Shown: positions 7,801 to 14,754 of the stretch, piece after piece
Numbering within the stretch: the stretch's first letter is position 1
Layout: the number at the start of each line of letters is the position of its first letter
Source: a virus
Reading direction: 5' to 3' (one strand)
Virus record (IMG/VR): IMGVR_UViG_3300030380_002429
Location: 12,277 to 34,125 of that record
DNA length: 21,849 nt
Position numbers and translations under genes: made by a program
The notes under the pieces: model-generated
The model's database searches: none
Told to the model about the DNA's origin: nothing
Seen by the model: the letters and a program-made list of their open reading frames with translations, nothing else

Positions 7801-8806
7801 TAAAACCGCCTTTTCTAATTTGATTTAAAGTGCTTATAACAGAAGGTATTCTATTTAAAAGTGAGTTTGACGCTATACTACCCGCTACTCCACTAGCTAG
7901 TTCAGTCCCTAATCTTACCGGAGTTGATCCGGGAGCCACGGTTTCTGCTCCGTAAGCACCAAAAGTTGCCGCACCTGCCGCACCTAATTCAGTAAGCGGA
8001 GCTCTAATTGGTTTTTCTGTGTAGAACTTTTTTGTGTTGTTAACAAATCTTTCAATAAAAGAGTTTGTAAGCAAAGCTCCTTTTTTGTAGAAAGGTAATT
8101 TTTTGTATAAATTTTTATCCATGGTAGATAAAAAATTTGCAGCCCCTAAATCTACACCTGACTTTAAAAGATAGGGTTGAGTTATGAAAGGAACAATGTT
8201 TGCAAAAGTTTTACCGGCTTCATATGCTGCATAAGATCCAGGAGCAATAGGAGGTTCTTCCCCCATTATTCCCTCAGTCACGGCTGTTCCCGTTTCATAA
8301 CCAGCCAATGTTCCTAATAACCAAGAACCAACATAAGCCGGTGCTTTAACATAAGCCAAAGGTCCAGCAGGAGGAGCTGCTTTTAAAAAATTTAAACCTA
8401 ATTGAGTGGCTTTAACAGCCGCCGCTGAAGCAGCCGCCGCTGAAATTGAGGGTATCGCTTCTCTTGCCATACCTTTAAATATGGCAGCACCGCCAAAATT
8501 TTCAGCATTAGAAAACAGTTCTATTATCTGATCATCTGTTAGTCTTCTGTCTTTAACATTTAAATTTTTAGTAACAGGATTTAAATCAAAAAAAGGTGCT
8601 GTACCGTCTTTTAACCCATCATAAGTAATTTCTTCTGGAAACTGTGTGTTAAATTCAGCCGCTAATTGTTCTGCTAAAATATTAGAAGTATTAAATTTAA
8701 AAGTAGAAATCCATGTATCCATTCGTTCATTACTAAACTCAACCGGTTTAATTTTATCTAAAATATTATTTGAAACTTCGGGTTCAACTGGAAATGTGTC
8801 TGCCAT
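4895..8806 (-). CDS. Very large internal virion / genome-ejection-type protein
   Basis: This 1303-residue, mostly helical protein has long charged helical stretches. Several Ala/Gly-rich amphipathic or hydrophobic segments lie near the N-terminus (about 105-180, including SISAAAASAAA, and about 270-315) and again in the C-terminal third (LAGAKLGTIAGSIIPGRTGG). A Pro/Ser-rich linker precedes a terminal motif, FPFDITSDVNRMRQAGIGSL. Its size and its place after the 475-, 285- and 1049-aa genes recall the giant last internal core protein of T7-like phages (gp16, of similar length). However, I see no soluble lytic transglycosylase motif at the N-terminus and no clear sequence match. The ATG overlaps the preceding stop (TAATG). 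The call as an ejection protein is inferred from size, composition and gene order; a scaffold or other internal head protein remains possible. Confidence 0.65.
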   Translation of the reverse strand: MADTFPVEPEVSNNILDKIKPVEFSNERMDTWISTFKFNTSNILAEQLAAEFNTQFPEEITYDGLKDGTAPFFDLNPVTKNLNVKDRRLTDDQIIELFSNAENFGGAAIFKGMAREAIPSISAAAASAAAVKATQLGLNFLKAAPPAGPLAYVKAPAYVGSWLLGTLAGYETGTAVTEGIMGEEPPIAPGSYAAYEAGKTFANIVPFITQPYLLKSGVDLGAANFLSTMDKNLYKKLPFYKKGALLTNSFIERFVNNTKKFYTEKPIRAPLTELGAAGAATFGAYGAETVAPGSTPVRLGTELASGVAGSIASNSLLNRIPSVISTLNQIRKGGFKEGLNVFQTKRQQQGVNRILELLEQAGEDPDAVIKALESDNVFGIDEANLPDDLKKLVESGGKLSAAQLSGSPTLAAIEAAIEQSSPGFGKEKSDADIAAAKAFRNVINVLTQTGDKNALKLAAKLKNDYIMSILESGYTKRVQKLLEASARVEGSNVSTTQLGVKISNAVLGSLEEARKVEDNLWGPLKNLEIGLEDLTAFKYINTLKSVNEGGVLPNDISAKQYDLSKISKPIKDFLKRSGIDIGDIDPEDAGSAPVVSKNLNRVNQQITSLGTSDVIQEFENIAASTIYDYQPVNQGVQGIIQNNFISKTSIDRLNLDGPNLPGAYADIVAQAIDQRMIEYGKYMRAGEKAKLKQIQKYARKLSEKARVEASEQAESFTDFTTGVPDDPITIGSLIEMRSRILKEGKRLKAGNEPGSELMFILQQAMLDDINGFAAQIDDVDLKQAYGEARAFSLALNDTYTRAFTGKLRDKLKSGAQTLPPELLGKEIFGGGSDPTYLRITQLSDVSKFGRKFNLSNKYYDEVLEKEVSVPATITGSLDQMIRNIRSKAIKSDGSVNQEEVLKWVKSNKEILDPDPSKGYAGFPELKEDLLNEQRAQHLLQSWTKKYASLDGSKSLKLGAIQQKYKNQTTFMDLLPNVENPTLAVTKAFNSKAPKRDLMNLVKIVNRVTDADKRKAAMTGLRSSILEFAMVKGGMTSQTFNPRAMYDTLFSKVPNSFDMVLSKFMVEQGVATSAEVGQMKKVLEQFIKYENAVAGKGIDEVVEGFGFFADFAQRLAGAKLGTIAGSIIPGRTGGAGLIEASAGSKLLRRMFADLPNSMKMDVMGELMRDPKKLAAMMREPKNVGEYNRISKVILDLFIDAGLMPTSRISPSVAREVTDEEYVVPTTSEDKVSAVQPSVLPSLPTTQGPPPEMISPSLASASPIQPIAGPNVNQNQRAKLAAAFPFDITSDVNRMRQAGIGSLMG

Positions 8807-11800
8807 TATTTATTAGCCTTCATTGCACTTTTAAGATCATTTAAAACATTTTCACTAAGACCACCCGGAAGATCCTCTGGAACACCGGCTAATAAGTCTA
8901 ATAATCTTTCAATTTCTACGTTTTTACTTTCTAAATTTCTTGCTATAGTATCGTCCAAGACACCTTCAGTTAATGCGGTTAAATTTCTTTTGTATTGTTT
9001 TTTAGCTATTCTTTTCAAAGCTATGTATTTTTGAGCTTGTGTTTCAGGTCTACCAAAAATTCTATCAGGACTTGGAAATAGTGCACTTAATTGATTTAAT
9101 TCAGTAACAGCAAATTTTGGATTTACGCTTAATGCTGATCGACCTAATTTTTCAATTGCGTTAAGATACTGCCTTGCTTGCATTGTGTCTTTAAAAGTTT
9201 CTTTCATAACACCCGGTGCAACACCACCAACTACGTTATCAATTAAAGCATAGAAAGCAGCCCATGGACCTGTGCCTGCAATAGCATAATCCATAGCATC
9301 AATAATATCTGACTGATCTTGAGCACTAAGTTTTTCTTCTCCAACTTGGATTGTATCTCCATTAGCGTTTTTGTCATAAACAGGTATAGTCATTTGATCT
9401 ACACCTTTTGTAAACTTTGCTAGTTTAGCAACATTTTGTTGAAGTTTTCTTGAACTTTTTAAAGCTTGATAAGTTGTGGTGTCATTAATAGCAACCGCTC
9501 TATAATTATCTAAATTATCAATAACAGGAGCAGAACCTTCCGGTATTAAATTACCTGCCATATCAATGTTTCGACCTTTTAAATCTTTTCTTATAAAAGT
9601 TTTTTGGTCATAACTAAGAACAATGTCAGTTGCAATACCATCTTTATCCAAATCAACTAGGAAAGTTTGTGCTTTTGATTTAAGCTCTGTTGTTATTTTT
9701 TGTAAATTTAGATTAGGATCAGTGTTAGATTGAGCTACAAGTAATTGACCTTCTGCACTATTAATATCCACAACAGTTTGTGCGCCTGTCGCAGAGTTAA
9801 TAAGTTTTCTATACTCAGGTTTATATACGGTACTGTCACGCTTTGCTACAGGATGAACAGTTGCATCTTTATTCATCAGTAACATTGCGTCATAAGCTGC
9901 TTTTTCATCAGGATCACTTAAATTATAAGTATCCACCACTTTACCATTTACGACTATTTCGTAAAGATCAACTTTTGGTGGGTTGCCTTCAGCAATAACC
10001 TCACCTGTAGCTTTATCTATTACTTTTTGTCCAACGCCTACGGTCACTGTCTGGTTATCACCTCTAGCTACTACAACTCCGCTTGCGTCAACTAATGTTT
10101 GACCCGGAGACAATGTAACAAGTTTTTCACCACCCTCTGCAATTATCTTACCAGTGCTGTCTACAGCTGTTTGACCCGGTGATAATGTGTATACCTTATT
10201 GTCACCTCTGCCAATAACGACACCATCCTCGTCAATCACAACGGAGCCCGGAGCTAAATTAATATTTCTTTTTGCACCTCTGGCTTTTTCTTTACCATCG
10301 GATCCATACAATATCTGACCCGGTCCAAGAATGTGCTCTTTGCCCGGTGCAACTATAATTTCATTACCGTTTTGATCAAATACTGTCTCACCCGGAGATA
10401 ATTTAAATTTCTTAGCAGGACCTCTAACAATAAGGTTACCGCTTCGATCATAAATTTCAACACCTTCTGTAACAGCAATAGTTTTTTCTTGACCTCTTGC
10501 AACCTCTACACCACCTTGAAAAGCCACTTGACCTTCACTTAATGTTATTGTTTGAGCAGGACCTTCAGCTTTAATAGTACCGTCAGCATTTAATAATCTT
10601 TCGCCCGGTTTTAATACTCTTTCTTTACCTTGTTCTGCTATGGTTTTACCATTGCCATCGACTACTTTTTCGCCTTCGCCAATCTTATAAACTTTTGGTG
10701 GTCCGTAAGCAAGTACCACACCATTTTCGCTTACACGCATTTCGCCCGGTTGTAAGGTATATGATCTATCCGCCCCTGTCGCTACAACCTTGCCATTGGC
10801 TCCTATTAATTTTTCACCCGGTCCTATTTTTTGCGGAGCTATATATTTTTCAGGGCCTTTGGCAATGACATCACCATTTTGATTAAAGGCAACTTGATTT
10901 TCACCTAAAGTAATTACATCATCTTTACTTATTATCTCTACGCCGTCTGCTGTATAAGCTGTTTCTCCCGCTTTTAAAGTAATGTTCTTTTTGTTTTCAG
11001 CAATAACATCACCTTTATCGGTTACAACCTGCTGTCCCTCAGACATTGTTATTAATTGATTATTTCCAACAGCCAATAATTTGCCATCAATATCAAATAA
11101 TTTTTCACCCGGTTTTAATATTTTTGTCGTTTCAGTAGGTCTTTCCTGTATTATATCACCTGAAGGTGACACTAAAGCTTCACCGGGTCCTAATGTATAT
11201 TTTTTAGCTGCTGCTGCGTCAGCCGCGGTCTTTTGAGCTATAGCCATTTCTAGAGCTTTAGCTTTTTCGGTTTGCTTAACTTTATTGTAAGCCGCTAGTT
11301 GTTCCCCAATAGGTGTTGTTGAAGATGCTAAAAACCCTGCAAGTTTTTGTGCTTCTGTTTCATCATCACCATAAGGTTTACCTGTCGCAGGGTTTACACC
11401 ACTACCAAATAGAAAAGCTCTCTGTGCTATGTCTAATAAGGCTTGTCCTTGTGCTTGTTTCTTTATGTCACCAGATCCTAGAACTTCTTGGATAAGAGGT
11501 AAGTTTTTTTGATAATAGTCTGACAAAGAAACGGCGCCTCCGGGTGCATACCCCACAGGACCACCCTCTTGAAACTGTTGCACAGGCTGTGTCATTTCCA
11601 TAATGCCACCTGTCATTTCAGGGTCAACGGGCCCCGCCATCTGTTCTTGTGCCAGACCACCAATACCTTCATCAATCAATGCGTTCTCAATAACAGGCTG
11701 TGCCAAAGCTAAAACAGATTCAGGTGTCTGCATAGCATCTTCCGGACCTACAATAGTTGCTAGTTCACGGTAACGATCTTCTATTGGAGCCGCATCACCG

Positions 11801-11955
11801 CGTGTTGCGTTAATCATCTGTTCAAAGTTTTGAGAGGTGTCTATCTCTTGATTGATTTGCCCCATAACCTGTTGGGCACCTTGCTGAACAGCAGCTGCTT
11901 CGGGAGCCGTGACCGGCCCGCCTTGTTGAAACATTCGTCTTCTTAAAACGCTCAT
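8806..11955 (-). CDS. 1049-aa virion protein with 17 tandem beta-repeats, putative ejection/structural protein
   Basis: The protein has three regions. Residues 1-250 are low-complexity and helical, with two copies of a short motif, FQQGGPV (9-15) and FQEGGPV (128-134), and an Ala/Lys-rich helix before the repeats. Residues about 251-662 form 17 tandem copies of a 23-27-residue repeat, roughly T-L-x-P-G-[EQ]-x-V-V-D-x-x-G-x-V-I-A-x-G. Each has turns at PG, DxxG and AxG, as expected of a beta-solenoid or serial hairpins. Residues about 663-1049 are mixed then helical, with a possible calcium-loop-like DLDKDGIATD near 768-777 and a Gly/hydrophobic stretch (FYALIDNVVGGVAPGVM, 901-917). The ATG overlaps the stop of the 285-aa gene (ATGA) and the stop overlaps the next ATG. 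Position suggests an internal or ejection protein; the role of the repeats is unknown. Confidence 0.7.
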   Translation of the reverse strand: MSVLRRRMFQQGGPVTAPEAAAVQQGAQQVMGQINQEIDTSQNFEQMINATRGDAAPIEDRYRELATIVGPEDAMQTPESVLALAQPVIENALIDEGIGGLAQEQMAGPVDPEMTGGIMEMTQPVQQFQEGGPVGYAPGGAVSLSDYYQKNLPLIQEVLGSGDIKKQAQGQALLDIAQRAFLFGSGVNPATGKPYGDDETEAQKLAGFLASSTTPIGEQLAAYNKVKQTEKAKALEMAIAQKTAADAAAAKKYTLGPGEALVSPSGDIIQERPTETTKILKPGEKLFDIDGKLLAVGNNQLITMSEGQQVVTDKGDVIAENKKNITLKAGETAYTADGVEIISKDDVITLGENQVAFNQNGDVIAKGPEKYIAPQKIGPGEKLIGANGKVVATGADRSYTLQPGEMRVSENGVVLAYGPPKVYKIGEGEKVVDGNGKTIAEQGKERVLKPGERLLNADGTIKAEGPAQTITLSEGQVAFQGGVEVARGQEKTIAVTEGVEIYDRSGNLIVRGPAKKFKLSPGETVFDQNGNEIIVAPGKEHILGPGQILYGSDGKEKARGAKRNINLAPGSVVIDEDGVVIGRGDNKVYTLSPGQTAVDSTGKIIAEGGEKLVTLSPGQTLVDASGVVVARGDNQTVTVGVGQKVIDKATGEVIAEGNPPKVDLYEIVVNGKVVDTYNLSDPDEKAAYDAMLLMNKDATVHPVAKRDSTVYKPEYRKLINSATGAQTVVDINSAEGQLLVAQSNTDPNLNLQKITTELKSKAQTFLVDLDKDGIATDIVLSYDQKTFIRKDLKGRNIDMAGNLIPEGSAPVIDNLDNYRAVAINDTTTYQALKSSRKLQQNVAKLAKFTKGVDQMTIPVYDKNANGDTIQVGEEKLSAQDQSDIIDAMDYAIAGTGPWAAFYALIDNVVGGVAPGVMKETFKDTMQARQYLNAIEKLGRSALSVNPKFAVTELNQLSALFPSPDRIFGRPETQAQKYIALKRIAKKQYKRNLTALTEGVLDDTIARNLESKNVEIERLLDLLAGVPEDLPGGLSENVLNDLKSAMKANK
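9970..11205 (-). repeat. Array of 17 tandem ~24-codon repeats
   Basis: The array encodes residues about 251-662 of the 1049-aa protein. Counted by eye, copies begin at KKYTLGPGE, KILKPGE, ITMSEGQ, ITLKAGE, ITLGENQ, KIGPGE, YTLQPGE, YKIGEGE, VLKPGE, ITLSEGQ, IAVTEG, FKLSPGE, ILGPGQ, INLAPG, YTLSPGQ, VTLSPGQ and VTVGVGQ. Period is mostly 23-24 residues, with a few longer copies. The copies have diverged at DNA level but keep turn residues and the hydrophobic pattern, so the structure is under selection rather than being a recent slippage array. Confidence 0.9.
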
Positions 11956-12809
11956 CCAAACAATCCTAACTTGTTAGCACCTGATACAGCACTCAATCCA
12001 CCTATACCATAACCAAGGTATTGTTGGAAAGGAGAAACACCAGACCCTGGTGCAGTGCCCGTAGTAAACTGCATTTGTGACGAAGGTGCACCTTGAAATA
12101 TGTCAGATAAAAAACCAAGCCTTTGATAAGGCTCCATTTGTTGTCTTAACTGATTTTGGTAAAGAGCATCTAAACCAGCTTGTTGCTGTGCCTGTTGCCT
12201 GCTACCCATATCAAATAGAAACCCAAGTTCCTGTTGTTTTAATCCGGGAAGAGACGCACCCAAACTGGCTAAACCGCCAGCCGCAGAACCTAATCTACCC
12301 ATTCTGTTTTGAAAATTAGATGCAGCAGTACCCATTGCCTGTTGAAACCCTTGTGACCTTAACTGGCTCCCGGTCCGTGCTTGCTGATCTAAAACATTTC
12401 TACCAATCTCTGCTGACCCAATAGCTTGCCTGCCACCGCCAAAAGCACCTGCCTGTATAGCAGAATCTGCTAAACCTTGCTGCTGTTGATTACCAAGCCT
12501 GTTTATATCAGCATATTGCTGTTTTATCACTTCTTCAGTATAAGGATCCATAAACTGTTGATAGGACATGGGGTCAAATTTAGCAGTGCTCTGACTGTAT
12601 AAATCACCAGCACCTTGCAAAAAAGGCATATATGAGCCAATGCCCTGACCCGCGTATTCTGTCGCAAGCTTTTGCAACCCAGACATATCAGCTATCTGTT
12701 GTTGCGGCAGTGTCATGCCTGTTTTTGTTAAATCAACACCGGCCTGCATTAAAGCAAGCTTCATGGCTTCTATATCAGGGGCCTCTCTTGTTATTACTGT
12801 CTCAGCCAT
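11952..12809 (-). CDS. Putative internal virion / DNA ejection protein (Gln/Ala/Gly-rich)
   Basis: This 285-residue protein is rich in Gln, Ala and Gly. Residues about 80-170 are helical, with YTEEVIKQQYADINR (90-104) followed by AIQAGAFGGGRQAIG (117-131), a motif I associate with small internal or ejection proteins of podoviruses. A Gly/Ala-rich segment (LGSAAGGLASLGASLPGL, 173-190), which could contact membranes, and a Gln-rich stretch (SRQQAQQQAGLDALYQNQL) follow. The C-terminus is glycine-rich and ends in LGLFG. There is no enzymatic motif. Both ends overlap neighbours (TAATG upstream, ATGA downstream), so it is tightly coupled to the 475- and 1049-aa genes and they probably act in the same particle substructure. 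The family assignment rests on motif memory and context. Confidence 0.65.
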   Translation of the reverse strand: MAETVITREAPDIEAMKLALMQAGVDLTKTGMTLPQQQIADMSGLQKLATEYAGQGIGSYMPFLQGAGDLYSQSTAKFDPMSYQQFMDPYTEEVIKQQYADINRLGNQQQQGLADSAIQAGAFGGGRQAIGSAEIGRNVLDQQARTGSQLRSQGFQQAMGTAASNFQNRMGRLGSAAGGLASLGASLPGLKQQELGFLFDMGSRQQAQQQAGLDALYQNQLRQQMEPYQRLGFLSDIFQGAPSSQMQFTTGTAPGSGVSPFQQYLGYGIGGLSAVSGANKLGLFG

Positions 12810-14236
12810 TACGCTCTCCTTGTTTCAAGGTTACGCATTAAAGAGTACATATTCTTTATGCCTTTATTTAGATTACCATTACCCGCATTTTTTACAGCTT
12901 TTCTTGTCATCACAAACTCACCATCCATAAGCATAGCAGGTACATCATCTTTTTTACCAGAACCTAAACCGGGCCCGATACCGCCTGTTCGTCTTGGAAA
13001 AGCAGGTCCTCCCTCTTTTGCGTTAAAAGTAGGTATTGGGTATGGCGACATCTCAGAAATAGATGGTATGCCATAAGCACTAGCCACTTGTGTTTGATCT
13101 ACGAAGGGTTGTGCTGCTACATCGATGTAATACTTGTCAGGATCCTCATCAATCAAATCTTGTCCTGTTAGTATCTCCTCTTCGGGTTCTTCTTCAGGTG
13201 CACTAAAGAACCCGCCTAATGCAGCAGCACCCGTTATGCCTGCAAGCGGTACGCCATATTTTTGTAAAAAGCTAGGATCAAAATCTTTTCTTAAAAGTTG
13301 TAAAGCTTTATCTGCTGAAAATCCTTGTACTTTTGTTAAATAATCAAAATCTTTACTGGCTGCTAATTCAAGGTCGCTGTATGTTGGATTAAAAGGACCT
13401 TTAAATATTGATTGATCTAAGGAAGGCAAACCTTGCCCAAATTCAATCATGTTTTTTTGCCCAGCTATTGTTTGTGCGGTAGGCATATTAGGAAGTTTTT
13501 CAACTTGATAAATTTTACCCATTTCATCATTTGTCATAACATTATCTATGCTTGGTTGAGCTTCTGTTGAGCCAGAGGCAAAGTATTGTTGAGCCCGTTT
13601 AAAAGGATTTGATAAAGTTTCTCCAATATTTTTTGGCCGAAGACCTTGGTAACCCTGTTCAAGATCTGATAATACACCTCCTGCAAAAGTACCTCCACCT
13701 CTACCAACATTCCTTAATCCAGCAAAAGCTGCCCCAGATAAACCACCAATAGCAGCCTTTCGCAAAGCTTCTTTTGGATCATCTCCTTGTATTAAACTTC
13801 CTAAACCTGCACCCAATAAACCACTTGCAGTAGTTCCTATACCAAATTGTCCTAATGCAAAAGGTAAAATAATTGCAGCATTTTTCTTTAGTGCCTTACC
13901 TACATTTTTTAAACCTTTAAATATCTTTTTAAGAAAAAACTCTGGCTGACCTGTAATAGGATTTATAGAGTTGAGCTCACTACCTACAATATAACGCTCT
14001 GGTTCGATGCCCATGTCCCGCATTTGTGTAAACAGCATACTCTTTAACTGTGGGTTTGCATCTAATACTTCCATAGGTAAAACAGTTTCGCCTTCAGCCG
14101 CATGAACTATATATGTATCCCCGTTACGGCCCATGTTAGCAAGCTTTTCTGCTTGGTCTTGAAAAGAAGCAATACCTACCGGATCAAGTTCATAATCTGG
14201 TTTGCTATTTACAAATGATGATATACCCTGTTGCAT
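12809..14236 (-). CDS. Virion protein with paired GE-motifs, putative ejection/internal protein
   Basis: This 475-residue protein has an N-terminal block, TYIVHAAEGETVLPMEVLD (41-59), followed by RYIVGSELNSINPITGQPEF (81-100). A basic helix (KKIFKGLKNVGKALKK, 103-118) then leads into Gly/Ala hydrophobic stretches (about 119-177 and 330-344) that could insert in or lie on a membrane. An acidic linker (SAPEEEPEEE, 345-354) leads to the C-terminal block EGGPAFPRR (408-416), GIGPGLGSGKKDDVP and AMLMDGEFVMTRKAV (434-448). I recognise this last block as recurrent at the C-terminus of virion or tape-measure-like proteins of marine phages. The start follows an AAGGTAGG site and the stop overlaps the next ATG. 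Basic helix plus glycine-rich hydrophobic segments suit a DNA-ejection protein; the exact role is inferred. Confidence 0.65.
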   Translation of the reverse strand: MQQGISSFVNSKPDYELDPVGIASFQDQAEKLANMGRNGDTYIVHAAEGETVLPMEVLDANPQLKSMLFTQMRDMGIEPERYIVGSELNSINPITGQPEFFLKKIFKGLKNVGKALKKNAAIILPFALGQFGIGTTASGLLGAGLGSLIQGDDPKEALRKAAIGGLSGAAFAGLRNVGRGGGTFAGGVLSDLEQGYQGLRPKNIGETLSNPFKRAQQYFASGSTEAQPSIDNVMTNDEMGKIYQVEKLPNMPTAQTIAGQKNMIEFGQGLPSLDQSIFKGPFNPTYSDLELAASKDFDYLTKVQGFSADKALQLLRKDFDPSFLQKYGVPLAGITGAAALGGFFSAPEEEPEEEILTGQDLIDEDPDKYYIDVAAQPFVDQTQVASAYGIPSISEMSPYPIPTFNAKEGGPAFPRRTGGIGPGLGSGKKDDVPAMLMDGEFVMTRKAVKNAGNGNLNKGIKNMYSLMRNLETRRA

Positions 14237-14245
14237 AAACCTACC

Positions 14246-14566
14246 TTAACTTATTTCCATAAAACTTACAACCACATGTAAGCGATTTGCTGTTGCTGCT
14301 GTCGCTTTTAATATTTCTGACTCCGCCAACACCAAAGGTGCTGTTAGTAGTTCTACAGTTGTGTTAGCACCAACAGCTTTTACCTTAAATAAACTAAACA
14401 CATCACTACCTGCTGTAATAGTTAGCGTAATTGTATCTGCATTTCCACTATCTTCTGACACTAATATAGATTTTATTACAGCTGTAGTTGCGTTTGCAGG
14501 TGTCAGAACAGCTGTTGCACCCGTTGTAGTTAAATCTGTTTTAGCGTTTTTGTACCGTACTGTCAT
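14246..14566 (-). CDS. Small beta-rich virion protein of unknown function
   Basis: This 106-residue protein is built almost wholly of Thr/Val/Ala-rich beta-strands (for example ATTAVIKSILVSEDSG and ADTITLTITAG), without charged helices, membrane spans or enzymatic motifs. The pattern suggests a small jelly-roll or immunoglobulin-like domain. In related-looking phages such proteins sit among head-tail or tail genes, but I cannot assign one. Its ATG overlaps the stop of the upstream small gene (ATGA) and its end lies nine bases before the 475-aa gene. It may be a decoration, tail-tip or fibre-attachment protein; context alone supports a virion role. Confidence 0.8.
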   Translation of the reverse strand: MTVRYKNAKTDLTTTGATAVLTPANATTAVIKSILVSEDSGNADTITLTITAGSDVFSLFKVKAVGANTTVELLTAPLVLAESEILKATAATANRLHVVVSFMEIS

Positions 14567-14754
14567 CGACCCATAAACCAGCTGATTGTTTCTAATTGTT
14601 CTTCTGTCTCTGAATTTTGTTGTTGATTAATAAAAACCTCCAAAGCACGAATTAAATCTCCCATATAACTAGCGGTAATCAAAGGATCTCTTGCAAAATC
14701 AGTGGGTGGTTCGGGAAGTCTTGGAGGTGTTACCCCTAAATTACCATATACCAT
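14563..14754 (-). CDS. Small hypothetical protein following the tail hub
   Basis: This 63-residue protein begins MVYGNLGVTPPRLPEPPTD, a Pro-rich extended N-terminus. A helix (ASYMGDLIRALEVFINQQQ) and an acidic tail follow. I chose the ATG at 14754 rather than the in-frame TTG at 14757. It overlaps the stop of the 713-aa gene as TGATG and has a GGGAG site just upstream. Its stop overlaps the ATG of the 106-aa gene. Such one-helix proteins with an extended arm are often small connectors in the tail or neck, but nothing in the sequence proves this. Coupling on both sides supports a real gene. Confidence 0.75.
   Translation of the reverse strand: MVYGNLGVTPPRLPEPPTDFARDPLITASYMGDLIRALEVFINQQQNSETEEQLETISWFMGR

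Noticed and set aside
9970-11205. CRISPR-like or satellite DNA array
   Set aside because: Period is about 70-75 bp without exact DNA repeats or unique spacers. Conservation is at protein level within one open frame.
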